This document shows positions 1-7,222 of a stretch of 48,806 bases of DNA, one piece after another. Every line of letters starts with the position of its first letter. The stretch's first letter is position 1. A program made the position numbers and the translations under genes. The stretch comes from Cyanocohniella sp. LLY (lineage in GTDB: Bacteria; Cyanobacteriota; Cyanobacteriia; Cyanobacteriales; Nostocaceae): the NCBI GenBank assembly GCA_022241785.1, contig JAKOMP010000043.1, positions 1 through 48,806 on the forward strand, read 5' to 3'. Below the pieces are notes generated by a model that made no database searches, was not told the DNA's origin, and was given only the letters and a program-made list of their open reading frames with translations.

Positions 1-145
1 GCATGACATGCTTCTGCATTTGACTCCGCACTGCTTCTTCAATTCCTGCAAGATTTGTGAGCTTTTCTTTTGACGTATCTTCGTACAATATTTTAGAGAT
101 CGCCTGAATATGTTCTTGAAGAGCTTGCTTTTGTTCTGGGGTCAT
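1..145 (-). CDS. Transposase N-terminus, ISKra4-like (partial)
   Basis: A reading frame on the minus strand starts with ATG at 145-143 and runs off the left edge of the window, giving 48 residues. It begins MTPEQKQALQEH and contains YEDTSKEKLTNL and VRSQMQKH. From memory this resembles the N-terminus of ISKra4-family transposases common in Nostoc genomes. The catalytic DDE part lies outside the window, so the family call rests on N-terminal similarity alone and it cannot be said whether the element is intact. Confidence 0.55.
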   Translation of the reverse strand, partial: MTPEQKQALQEHIQAISKILYEDTSKEKLTNLAGIEEAVRSQMQKHVM

Positions 146-630
146 CGGTAAGTAAATACACTCGTCTTACTTATCCTGACTGATTTTCGCCTTCTTTGCA
201 AAAAACTGGGATGCTCCCTATTAAAGCTTTCTACTGAAAGTACAAAGTGCAATATGTACACTCCAGCCCATTTGCCATAAATTTTCGATAAATATGGTTC
301 ACAATAAACATTTATAGAACTTTACAGGCGAGCAAAGTACATCGCAGAAAACAGTAACTACAGATAAATATGTACCTTATCTCCGATGAGAACTGCTATA
401 TCTGCAATTTTTATCTTTAATACTCTAGATATATAGAAGCAAGTGACACGGGAATGCTGATAATGAACTATAGAAAGTTTATTTCATTGTTGAAACCTCT
501 TCTATCTTGTTGCCTCCCTCTATGAGTAAAACCACTGATGGAGAAAAAACTTACAATTAAACACACACTGATTCGATTTCATTTGCTTGAATAGCTATAT
601 TGAGAGGATTACAATTCACTATTCTGGATT
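146..630. other. Intergenic region beside the transposase
   Basis: No convincing gene is seen here. The stretch is AT-rich and should contain the upstream end of the insertion sequence whose transposase starts at 145, but no terminal inverted repeat could be defined because the other end of the element is outside the window. No tRNA, terminator or heptad repeat was recognised. Confidence 0.5.
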
Positions 631-876
631 ATGTCTAGTAAGTTCATTGACGTTAGGGAATATACTGTCCGGGCCCATAAAAGGCAAATTCATACTCGCG
701 TTTTCCATTTTGTCTGTAAACAGTGCAATGAGACTACACAACGTGAGACTTTTGGCCCTCGTCCGTTATATTGCGAGCAATGCCGTCCTCCACAAGCACC
801 AAAAAAATCTCATCAGCCTTCTCAAAAAGCCAAGCCTAGACCAATGACTTATAAAAGTGATACCGATTTGGGTTGA
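631..876 (+). CDS. Small zinc-ribbon protein, unknown function
   Basis: An 81-residue protein with a clear pair of CxxC knuckles (FVCKQCNE and YCEQCRPP, about 15 residues apart), the pattern of a zinc-ribbon fold. The C-terminal third is basic and rich in Lys, Ser and Pro ([14 protein letters not shown]), suggesting a disordered, possibly nucleic-acid-contacting tail. The ATG at 631 gives the compact domain; another frame at 587-847 overlaps but lacks any motif. The gene ends 11 nt before the next one, so the two are probably co-transcribed. The specific function is unknown. Seen: the Cys pattern. Inferred: zinc binding. Confidence 0.6.
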   Translation: MSSKFIDVREYTVRAHKRQIHTRVFHFVCKQCNETTQRETFGPRPLYCEQCRPPQAPKKSHQPSQKAKPRPMTYKSDTDLG

Positions 877-887
877 TTTAAAAATTT

Positions 888-1889
888 ATGAATAATCTAC
901 AATTACAGCCACCTCAAACTTTTCTCTCTCCATTGTTAGAACTACGAGACTACTATGCTCGCCTTGTAAAAGAGTACGAAATTTTATACACAGAGGCGCG
1001 ATCGCAGCTCCATCATGTAGATGCTTTATTGTCTAACTTGTCTCCTCAATCAGATATTCAGGACAAGTTGACAGCAGTGGGAACGCTAGATCTGGTATCT
1101 TCTTCTACTCCCGAAGACTCGTCGTTATCTGAGTCTGATATCAACTCGCTTGATTCTAGCCAGTCTGAACTGCCAGAGTCAGACAATGTAGAGACAGATA
1201 ATTTATCTCCTGCAACTAGAGATATTCCAGACTTGTCAACATCAACAACATCCCTTGCAAATATAGATAAGCCCATCAAGGTACCAGATGTGCCAATGTT
1301 ACCTGAGTATCAAACTCAAAGTCGCATGGAAGCTATCAAAAATCTTTTGCAAGAGTATCTTGGCACTGTCTGTCATATAGATTTCATCGTGCGATCGCTT
1401 TATGGAGATTTAGATCAACCTATCTTTAAAGTCGTCAAAGGTAGAGTCCAATCTTCATTGACACAAGGCAAAGAAAGACATGTTTGGAGCGCTATTCCCG
1501 ACGAGCCTGGTTGTTATACTCTGGATTTAGCTTTAGTAACCTCCAACAAGACTAAAGGCATCCCTCGGACTGCTAATAAAAAGAAGAAATCTTTCTCAAT
1601 TCCGAGTACGAATGTTATCCCTATGCTCCCAGAATTTGAGGGTCTATTTTTAATAGATGCTCTTTCTGATTTTCTGGAAAAAAATTCGGGGATAGTTTTC
1701 AGTGTTGCGGAAATTATCGAGGGTCTTTATGGAGAACTAGATGAGCAAGAAGTTAGAGAGGTAAAGAGTAAGGTACTGAATGAACTTTCTAGAGGTTATC
1801 GCACAGGGCGATTTTCTAGAGTGCCTGACAAAATCGGCTTTTATACTTGGGACTCAAAGTTGATGTTAGAAGCAAGTCGAGGGAGGTAA
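888..1889 (+). CDS. Protein with two winged-helix-like repeats and acidic linker
   Basis: A 333-residue protein. Residues 1-50 look helical (LLELRDYYARLVKEYEILY, possible coiled coil). Residues about 55-135 form an acidic Ser/Asp/Glu-rich linker. Two diverged copies of an 75-residue unit follow, at about 145-215 and 250-325. Each carries the pattern aliphatic helix, (S/G)LYG(D/E)LD, VK..V...L..G...., then (V/I)PD..G(F/C)YT, as expected for duplicated winged-helix domains. I do not recognise a named family. The start has no strong Shine-Dalgarno sequence and lies 11 nt after the zinc-ribbon gene, suggesting one transcript. A regulatory or DNA-binding role is inference from the fold-like pattern only. 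Confidence 0.65.
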   Translation: MNNLQLQPPQTFLSPLLELRDYYARLVKEYEILYTEARSQLHHVDALLSNLSPQSDIQDKLTAVGTLDLVSSSTPEDSSLSESDINSLDSSQSELPESDNVETDNLSPATRDIPDLSTSTTSLANIDKPIKVPDVPMLPEYQTQSRMEAIKNLLQEYLGTVCHIDFIVRSLYGDLDQPIFKVVKGRVQSSLTQGKERHVWSAIPDEPGCYTLDLALVTSNKTKGIPRTANKKKKSFSIPSTNVIPMLPEFEGLFLIDALSDFLEKNSGIVFSVAEIIEGLYGELDEQEVREVKSKVLNELSRGYRTGRFSRVPDKIGFYTWDSKLMLEASRGR

Positions 1890-1969
1890 AGAGGCAAGGG
1901 GGCAGGGGAGAAAGACTGGGAAGGAGCAAGTTCTTTCTCCTCTGCATTTCTACATCCCTACTTCTTTGT

Positions 1970-3487
1970 TCAAGATTCCCAAGCAAGAGTTCGCTTCACG
2001 GCTTGTTTCCAGGTGGCGAAGTTGGCTTTTCCTTGATGGTTGTCTGGGTTTGGTTCAAATATGCGGTCAATTTTTCTTTGGCTGACTAGTGCTGCATAAT
2101 CATCCCAAAATCCTATGGCTAATCCTGCGGCAAAGGCTGCTCCTTGTACGGTGGTGTCGCGCATAATAGGGCGTGCTACGGGAATCCCTAAAATGTCTGC
2201 CTGGAATTGCATGAGAAAATTGTTCTCGCAAGCACCGCCATCTACAGTTAACTGTTGCATGGGAGTACCACAAGAAGTGTTGATTGCTTCTACTACTTCT
2301 AAAACTTGGTAGGCGATCGCTTCTAAAACTGCACGGACTAAATGCTGGGGTTGGACACTGGCGGTAATGCCAAAAAAGGCTCCTCTGGCGCTCATATCCC
2401 AATGGGGTGCGCCTAGTCCACTAAAGGCTGGGATAAAGTATACTCCACCGGTGTCTGTAACCTGATTTGCCATTGCTTCGGTTTCTGCGGCCGTTTTAAT
2501 GAGTTTGATGCTATCACGTAACCATTGGATACAAGCGCCACTAGTAAACATACTACCTTCTAAGGCATAACCCATATTTAAAATATTGCTTTGATTTAGT
2601 TGTGTCCAAGCCACTGTGGAAATTAGTTGCTGTGAAGAACGCACAATTTCTGAGCCTGTATGCGCTACTAAAAAGCTACCAGTGCCATAAGTACATTTCA
2701 TGAAACCGGGGCGATCGCAGCCATGACCAAACAAAGAAGCCTGTTGATCTCCTAAGATGGCGGTGATGGGAATTTTCGCACCTAGCAGAGTACTATCAGT
2801 AACACCAAATTTCCCTAAACTGGGCTGAATAGAAGGTAAAATCTGAGCCGGAATTTGTAATATTTCTAGTAATTTTTCATCCCATGTCCCAGTTTTCAGG
2901 TTCATTAACATTGTGCGACTGGCGTTGCTGTGGTCGGTAGCATGAACTTTACCACCTGTAAGTTTCCACAGTATCCAGGTATCAATGGTGCCTGCTAAGA
3001 CGTTATTGAGGTTAATGTCAGTACAATGGTCTAATAGCCATTTCAATTTAGTAGCTGAGAAATAGGCATCGATAACTAAACCAGTGCGATCGCAAATCTC
3101 TTGAGCATAGCCTTGTGCTTGCAATTGATGACAAAAGGGGGCAGTACGGCGGTCTTGCCATACAATGGCTGGATGTAACGGTTTACCCGTAGTTTTATCC
3201 CAAATTAAGCAAGTTTCCCTCTGCACAGTTAGTCCCAATGCCGCAATTTCTGATGGTGTAATTTGAGCATTTTTAATGGCAGTTTGCATCACCCAACAAG
3301 TATCACGCCAAATTTCTTCAGGGTCGTGTTCCAACCATCCCGGACGAGGATAATATTGGGTAAGTTCTTTGTATGCTTGAGCGATAATCTCGCCGTTTAT
3401 ATTAAATACAAAAGCGCGATTACCTGTTGTCCCTAAATCTAATGCCAAAATATAGCGCGATGAAGTTGGGCTACTGAATATCTGCAT
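1970..3487 (-). CDS. glpK: Glycerol kinase
   Basis: A 505-residue FGGY-family kinase that phosphorylates glycerol to sn-glycerol 3-phosphate with ATP in the cytoplasm. Family landmarks are present in order: N-terminal phosphate loop LALDLGTTGNRAF, glycerol-site motifs VQRETCLIWD and AIVWQDRRT, the GDQQASLFGHG catalytic-base region, and the C-terminal VDGGACENNFLMQ nucleotide site. Length is normal for GlpK (about 500 residues). A small oddity is GTTGNR where most family members have GTTS(S/T)R. It lies 39 nt downstream of a GNAT gene on the same strand, so they may share a transcript. Its product can feed PlsY (24.6 kb) in lipid synthesis. Related FGGY kinases such as xylulokinase are less likely given the glycerol-site motifs. 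Confidence 0.92.
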   Translation of the reverse strand: MQIFSSPTSSRYILALDLGTTGNRAFVFNINGEIIAQAYKELTQYYPRPGWLEHDPEEIWRDTCWVMQTAIKNAQITPSEIAALGLTVQRETCLIWDKTTGKPLHPAIVWQDRRTAPFCHQLQAQGYAQEICDRTGLVIDAYFSATKLKWLLDHCTDINLNNVLAGTIDTWILWKLTGGKVHATDHSNASRTMLMNLKTGTWDEKLLEILQIPAQILPSIQPSLGKFGVTDSTLLGAKIPITAILGDQQASLFGHGCDRPGFMKCTYGTGSFLVAHTGSEIVRSSQQLISTVAWTQLNQSNILNMGYALEGSMFTSGACIQWLRDSIKLIKTAAETEAMANQVTDTGGVYFIPAFSGLGAPHWDMSARGAFFGITASVQPQHLVRAVLEAIAYQVLEVVEAINTSCGTPMQQLTVDGGACENNFLMQFQADILGIPVARPIMRDTTVQGAAFAAGLAIGFWDDYAALVSQRKIDRIFEPNPDNHQGKANFATWKQAVKRTLAWES

Positions 3488-3526
3488 ATGGAAAAACTCA
3501 GAATATGTTGCTTAAAAACCATATTC

Positions 3527-4051
3527 CTACATCGTTTGCCAATCTTCTTCAAGTATCTTGTATATTAGTACTTCATTGCCAAAAATTGTTGTTGTTCCTT
3601 GCAAGTTTGCCCCTAACTTCTGGGCAACCCGGATAGAAGAAATATTTTCGGGAAAAATTAAACTAATTATTTGGGATTGCTGGAGAACCTGAAAAGCATA
3701 ATCTATAGCAGCCTTTGCACCTTCTGTAGCCAAACCACATCCCCAAAAAGCCCGCCGTAAACTCCAACCAATTTCAAATCCTGGCCAGCCTTCTGGTTGC
3801 CAACAACCAATCCGACCAATCATTTGACCACTTTGGCGTTCCTCAACCGCCCACATTCCATAACCCCGTAGTTGCCAGTGACCAACAATCATCGCCATAT
3901 TTCGCCAAGCATCTTCACGTGATAGAGGTTTTCCCATACCGATGTAGCGCATAACTTCTGAATCACTGCACATCTCGGCATAAGCATCAAAATCTGCTGC
4001 ACACCATCCGCGCAGAATCAGACGTGGAGTATCAACTTGAGGAATTAACAT
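3527..4051 (-). CDS. GNAT N-acetyltransferase, RimJ/RimL type
   Basis: A 174-residue protein of the acetyl-CoA-dependent GNAT family. It opens with the RimJ-like TPRLILRGW strand, and contains GRIGCWQPEGWPGFEIGWSLRRAFWGCGLATEGAKAAIDYAF, which includes the acetyl-CoA loop (R-x-x-x-G-x-G-x-A), followed by the typical NISSIRVAQKLG segment. Family members acetylate ribosomal proteins, antibiotics or small amines; the substrate cannot be assigned. It starts at ATG 4051 and lies directly upstream of glpK on the same strand. Confidence 0.85.
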   Translation of the reverse strand: MLIPQVDTPRLILRGWCAADFDAYAEMCSDSEVMRYIGMGKPLSREDAWRNMAMIVGHWQLRGYGMWAVEERQSGQMIGRIGCWQPEGWPGFEIGWSLRRAFWGCGLATEGAKAAIDYAFQVLQQSQIISLIFPENISSIRVAQKLGANLQGTTTIFGNEVLIYKILEEDWQTM

Positions 4052-4054
4052 GTC

Positions 4055-4078
4055 GAAATTACGAATTACAAATTACGG
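4055..4078. repeat. Short tandem heptad repeat, AATTACG type
   Basis: Three imperfect head-to-tail copies of a seven-base unit close to AATTACG/A. The same unit recurs at 5015-5036, so the two arrays bracket the toxin-antitoxin pair at 4235-4974. This is the style of the short tandemly repeated repetitive sequences (STRR) known from heterocystous cyanobacteria. Confidence 0.65.
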
Positions 4079-4093
4079 TATAAAAAAACTATT

Positions 4094-4118
4094 GTAGGGT
4101 GGATGTCCTCGCCCACCC
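4094..4118. repeat. GGGTGG...CCCACCC hairpin repeat
   Basis: The arms GGGTGG (4097-4102) and CCCACCC (4112-4118) form a short hairpin after TTGTA. A similar GGGTGGG/CCCACCC hairpin lies at 37756-37774. This kind of element is scattered between genes in Nostoc-type genomes. It could serve as a weak terminator but has no T-run on the plus strand. Confidence 0.45.
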
Positions 4119-4234
4119 AGAACAGGCAAGATGCTGAAATTATTACAGTCAACAGGATTAAAATGAAAGGGTGATATTTGACCAGCAAAGGCGATCGCCT
4201 CCACTTCCTCTCTATCCAGTAATGTAGTTCTCTT

Positions 4235-4483
4235 ATGAGTGTTATCATCTCAGATGAAATCCTGCAAGCCTCTCAACTTACACCCAGCGAGTTTCGCCAG
4301 GAAATTGCCATATATCTGTTTCAAAGTGGTCATTTAACGCTGGGCTACGCTAGCCATTTAGCAGATATGTCACTCAATGCATTCCGCCATCTTCTGAAAC
4401 AGCGAAAAATTGCCCTGTATTCCTATGATGTTGAAGATTTTGAGTTAGATTTGAAAAACTTACAGGAGTTAGGGCGATTGTGA
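4235..4483 (+). CDS. UPF0175-family antitoxin
   Basis: An 82-residue protein matching the UPF0175 family: an N-terminal strand (SVIISDEILQASQLTPSEF), the helix EIAIYLFQSGHLTLGYASHLADMSLNAFRHLLKQRKIALY and an acidic tail. The family is a small helix-turn-helix-like protein regularly paired with DUF3368 PIN-domain toxins. Its stop codon overlaps the GTG start of the downstream toxin by 4 nt (4480-4483), a classic antitoxin-toxin arrangement with translational coupling. By family knowledge it would neutralise the toxin and probably repress its own promoter. Confidence 0.85.
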   Translation: MSVIISDEILQASQLTPSEFRQEIAIYLFQSGHLTLGYASHLADMSLNAFRHLLKQRKIALYSYDVEDFELDLKNLQELGRL

Positions 4484-4974
4484 TTGTCATTAGCGACACA
4501 TCAGCAATCACTAATTTGGCAGCAATAGACCAACTAATACTCCTGCCTATTCTCTACGAGCAAGTCATAATTCCAGAGGCAGTGTATCGCGAACTCGTAG
4601 ACATTGATCCGCCCGTACCAGGAAGTAGCGAAGTTCAAACAGTTACTTGGTTAGAAGTCAAATTAATTAATAATCGTGAGGTTGTTGAACGACTTCAACA
4701 TGAAGTGAGATTAGATCCAGGAGAGTCTGAAGCAATTGCACTGGCTTTGGAACTTGGAGCAGATTTACTACTGATTGATGAGCGTCGCGGTAGAGCAGAA
4801 GCTGACCGTTTAGGAATCAAAATTACTGGGCTACTGGGTATTTTGGTTGAGGCAAAACGGAAAAATTTAATTTTAGCTGTGAAACCTTTGATGGATGCTT
4901 TGATTGCTACCTCAGAGTTTCGAGTATCTTCAGCACTGTATGAGCAAATTTTAATTATAGTTAACGAAACTTAG
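4480..4974 (+). CDS. DUF3368 PIN-domain toxin
   Basis: A 164-residue PIN-like ribonuclease candidate starting at GTG inside the antitoxin stop codon. It shows the PIN acidic pattern: ISDTSAITNLA near the N-terminus (first Asp), DPGESEAIALALE in the middle (acidic Glu), and LLLIDERRGRAEADRLG (paired acidic residues). DUF3368 proteins are toxin partners of UPF0175 antitoxins and are expected to cut RNA with a divalent metal. The key acidic residues look intact, so nothing suggests decay. Heptad repeats lie on both sides of the pair. Confidence 0.85.
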   Translation: MIVISDTSAITNLAAIDQLILLPILYEQVIIPEAVYRELVDIDPPVPGSSEVQTVTWLEVKLINNREVVERLQHEVRLDPGESEAIALALELGADLLLIDERRGRAEADRLGIKITGLLGILVEAKRKNLILAVKPLMDALIATSEFRVSSALYEQILIIVNET

Positions 4975-5014
4975 TTGATGAGTGCCATAGTGAGGGTTAA
5001 GGAACCAACATATA

Positions 5015-5036
5015 AAAATTACGAATTACGAATTAT
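5015..5036. repeat. AATTACG heptad repeat overlapping a gene end
   Basis: Heptads of AATTACG follow the toxin gene and run into the 3-prime end of the regulator encoded on the minus strand (stop at 5019-5021). The last residues of that regulator (IIRNS) are therefore encoded by the repeat. Same unit as at 4055-4078. Confidence 0.6.
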
Positions 5037-6185
5037 GATATATTTTTTGGCATCAAAACTAATTAAACCCTGTTGTTGTAATTTCCCCATCAATCGGGTA
5101 ATTGTGACTCTGGTAGTACAGCAAGCACTAGCAATATCTTCATGAGTGAAGCGAACACCTAAGCGAGTTCCTTCTGGCATAGGTTCACCGATTTCCTGTT
5201 TTAATAGTTCTAATAAATGGTGTAATCGTTCTTCTACTCGCCGTCTACCAGTAATAGCTAACAAAGATTCAGTCTGCTTTAAACGTTGATTGATTTTTGG
5301 TAATAAAGTATGACTCAGTAAGGGATCTGTGGCTATCTCTGTCACATAAATTGAGACTAATTCTACATCTGACAGGGCTGTGGCTTGATAAATAGGTAAT
5401 GAGGTCATGTTAGAGCCAAAAACCATATCTTGACTAGCTAGTCCTATTAATATTTCTTCGCCGGTTTCACAAAAGGTACTTAATTTGACTAATCCCTGAC
5501 GAACATACCAAATTAATAAGGGATTGAGGGAAATGGTATCCCCTTTAGGATGTTTATGTATAGCACGATCCTGACTGAGATCATTTTCATTGTTGAGTAG
5601 TTCAGGCTTTTTTCGCTGACGCTGATTGATATCACGTAACTGCCAGCGAATAGAGTTGACCCTACCCTGTGGATTGCGAACTACTGCCACTGTTAAAGCC
5701 GCGTTAAATAATTCACCATGATTTTTTTGCAAACTGACAACTAATTCTTTAACTCGATCAGATTGGGATAGTTGGTTGAGTTCTAGACGAAAAGCTTGCC
5801 TTTCTTCGGGGTGGACAAAGTTAACTATTGGTGTACCTACCAATAACTGTCGGGAAACGTTGAGCAATTTAGCTACGGCAAGATTCGCTTCTTGGATAAT
5901 TCCTGCGGCATTTGTGACTAAATAGCCGTCGGGGGCTAACTCGAATAAATCTTGGTAGCGTTGGCGTTCTACTTCTAAAAAATTGCGTGTTTGGATGAGT
6001 TCTTTGTTTTGCTGATAAAGTTCTTCTGCTGCTAATTGCACCATTTTGGAAGTGCTATAGAGTTCCTTAAATGCTTGCGGTAGTAGTTCGGGCGGTATCC
6101 AAGGCAGGACGCTAGCTGTTTGATACAAGTCTGCTAAACGGCTATGTAATACTTCTGTTCTTTGGATAAATTGTTCTATATTCAC
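5019..6185 (-). CDS. PAS domain plus CRP/FNR-family transcription regulator
   Basis: A 388-residue regulator. Residues 1-75 are helical (possible coiled coil, YQQNKELIQTRNFLEVERQR). A PAS domain follows at about 75-190 (YQDLFELAPDGYLVTNAAG..IQEANLA). A beta-roll sensor of the CRP superfamily is at about 220-300, and a C-terminal CRP-type helix-turn-helix at about 320-388 (FTHEDIASACCTTRVTITRLMGKL). The phosphate-binding cassette of true cyclic-nucleotide binders (G-E...R-x-S/T-A) is replaced by FGSNMTSLPIYQATALSD, so cAMP binding is unlikely. The layout is closer to NtcA-like cyanobacterial members. The signal and targets are unknown. The stop codon lies inside a heptad repeat, so the extreme C-terminus may vary between strains. 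Confidence 0.85.
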   Translation of the reverse strand: MNIEQFIQRTEVLHSRLADLYQTASVLPWIPPELLPQAFKELYSTSKMVQLAAEELYQQNKELIQTRNFLEVERQRYQDLFELAPDGYLVTNAAGIIQEANLAVAKLLNVSRQLLVGTPIVNFVHPEERQAFRLELNQLSQSDRVKELVVSLQKNHGELFNAALTVAVVRNPQGRVNSIRWQLRDINQRQRKKPELLNNENDLSQDRAIHKHPKGDTISLNPLLIWYVRQGLVKLSTFCETGEEILIGLASQDMVFGSNMTSLPIYQATALSDVELVSIYVTEIATDPLLSHTLLPKINQRLKQTESLLAITGRRRVEERLHHLLELLKQEIGEPMPEGTRLGVRFTHEDIASACCTTRVTITRLMGKLQQQGLISFDAKKYIIIRNS

Positions 6186-6638
6186 TTTAAATTTCCTCTA
6201 CTTGCTTGCAGAGGTTGAGCCAAAATTTTACTATATCCATCATGGGAAAAATTTCATCACTCTTGAGTCTGGCGGGTGATGGAACTTGCAATAAACTGTC
6301 ATTGTTGACCATATGAACTCTGAATATGCACATATATTCTAGTGTTCTACTAATTTCTGAAACTACCACGAAAATCAGTAACACAGTACTTTAGTTACTA
6401 AAATGTTGCAATTAAATCTCAATTATCAAATGTTCATAACTTTCATCTCTAGTGGCTAATTGATGATATGTATGTACATACAGATTTTCTGATAAGACTT
6501 GATATTTGGTCATAAAAGCTTATTTTTATCTTTAGTAGGACAAGTCTGAATATTTAGCTAAACGCCCTCAGATCATAAATATTTTTGACAAAAGACGAAT
6601 CAATGCAAGTTGTGATTAAGGAAGATATTCAATAAGCT

Positions 6639-6692
6639 GGTATAGATGGTAGGTAATTTGTAACTCTCTAACGGAGAGATAAAAGCTATACC
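6639..6692 (+). other. Nested hairpin, possible structured RNA
   Basis: An outer 7-bp stem pairs GGTATAG (6639-6645) with CTATACC (6686-6692). An inner hairpin pairs CTCT with AGAG around CTAACGG (about 6664-6678). Two nested stems in an otherwise AT-rich region could mark a structured RNA, but no promoter or terminator is adjacent and no family is recognised. Confidence 0.25.
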
Positions 6693-7141
6693 AATAAAAA
6701 TGGTAGTTCCGATAACAGGATTTAGACCAAGTTGTTTTGATATAGTATCTCAGTACTAAAACTTTTCTTTATGAAGCAGCTTTGTGTTGATTATTTCCAT
6801 TCTTCATTAAGATAACTATTATTTTTTTCTTTAACTTCCACCCCCAGAGTCAGTTCATTACTAAGTAAGACATAGGGCAAAGTTTAAGTAAGATTGTGTG
6901 CCTGAATACAATAATTTTATGGCTCTGGCAGCGGTTTTAAAGGTCTTTTTAGGGAATATAGTGATTTGTACGACAATAAATTTATCAAAATATAGAACGT
7001 CTCCATCACACAAGAAGCCTAAAAATGTATAGAAAATTACGTGAAATCTTAATAATTATTAGCAACTTTAGTTAGAGAAAAGTTAAGAATTTATTTGCTG
7101 TATTGGTAGGTAAGCATAACAGCTGATCAACGCGCGAGGTC

Positions 7142-7194
7142 AAAGGAGTGATCAACACAGTGTGAAATTATCGCTGCTGATCATTCCTCTTTTT
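7142..7194 (+). terminator. Intrinsic terminator, possible end of a small RNA
   Basis: The arm AAAGGAGTGATCA (7142-7154) pairs with TGATCATTCCT (7178-7188) over 11 bp with one G-T pair, followed directly by CTTTTTTG, a good rho-independent terminator on the plus strand. No plus-strand protein gene precedes it for more than 2 kb, because both flanking genes are on the minus strand. The transcript it ends should therefore be non-coding. TGATCA occurs three times between 7124 and 7183, so alternative pairings exist. Confidence 0.6.
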
Positions 7195-7222
7195 TGTTTT
7201 TCGCCCGAATTGGAGATGGTAT

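Larger units (their letters stand above)
6186..7222. other. Long AT-rich non-coding region
   Basis: No convincing protein gene occurs in this 1-kb gap. It separates the regulator (transcribed leftward away from it) from a glycosyltransferase (transcribed leftward toward it). It holds two structured segments, listed separately: a nested hairpin at 6639-6692 and a strong plus-strand terminator at 7142-7194. Confidence 0.6.

Noticed and set aside
587-847. 86-residue plus-strand frame overlapping the zinc-ribbon gene
   Set aside because: The overlapping frame at 631-876 has the CxxC pairs and natural composition; this one has no motif.
4066-4248. 60-residue minus-strand frame upstream of the toxin-antitoxin pair
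   Set aside because: Its C-terminal half is encoded by the GGGTGG/CCCACCC hairpin repeat and a heptad array, and its start overlaps the antitoxin start on the other strand. It looks like chance coding.
6187-6384. 65-residue minus-strand frame just upstream of the PAS-CRP gene
   Set aside because: No motif, odd composition, and it occupies the place where the promoter and leader of the regulator are expected.
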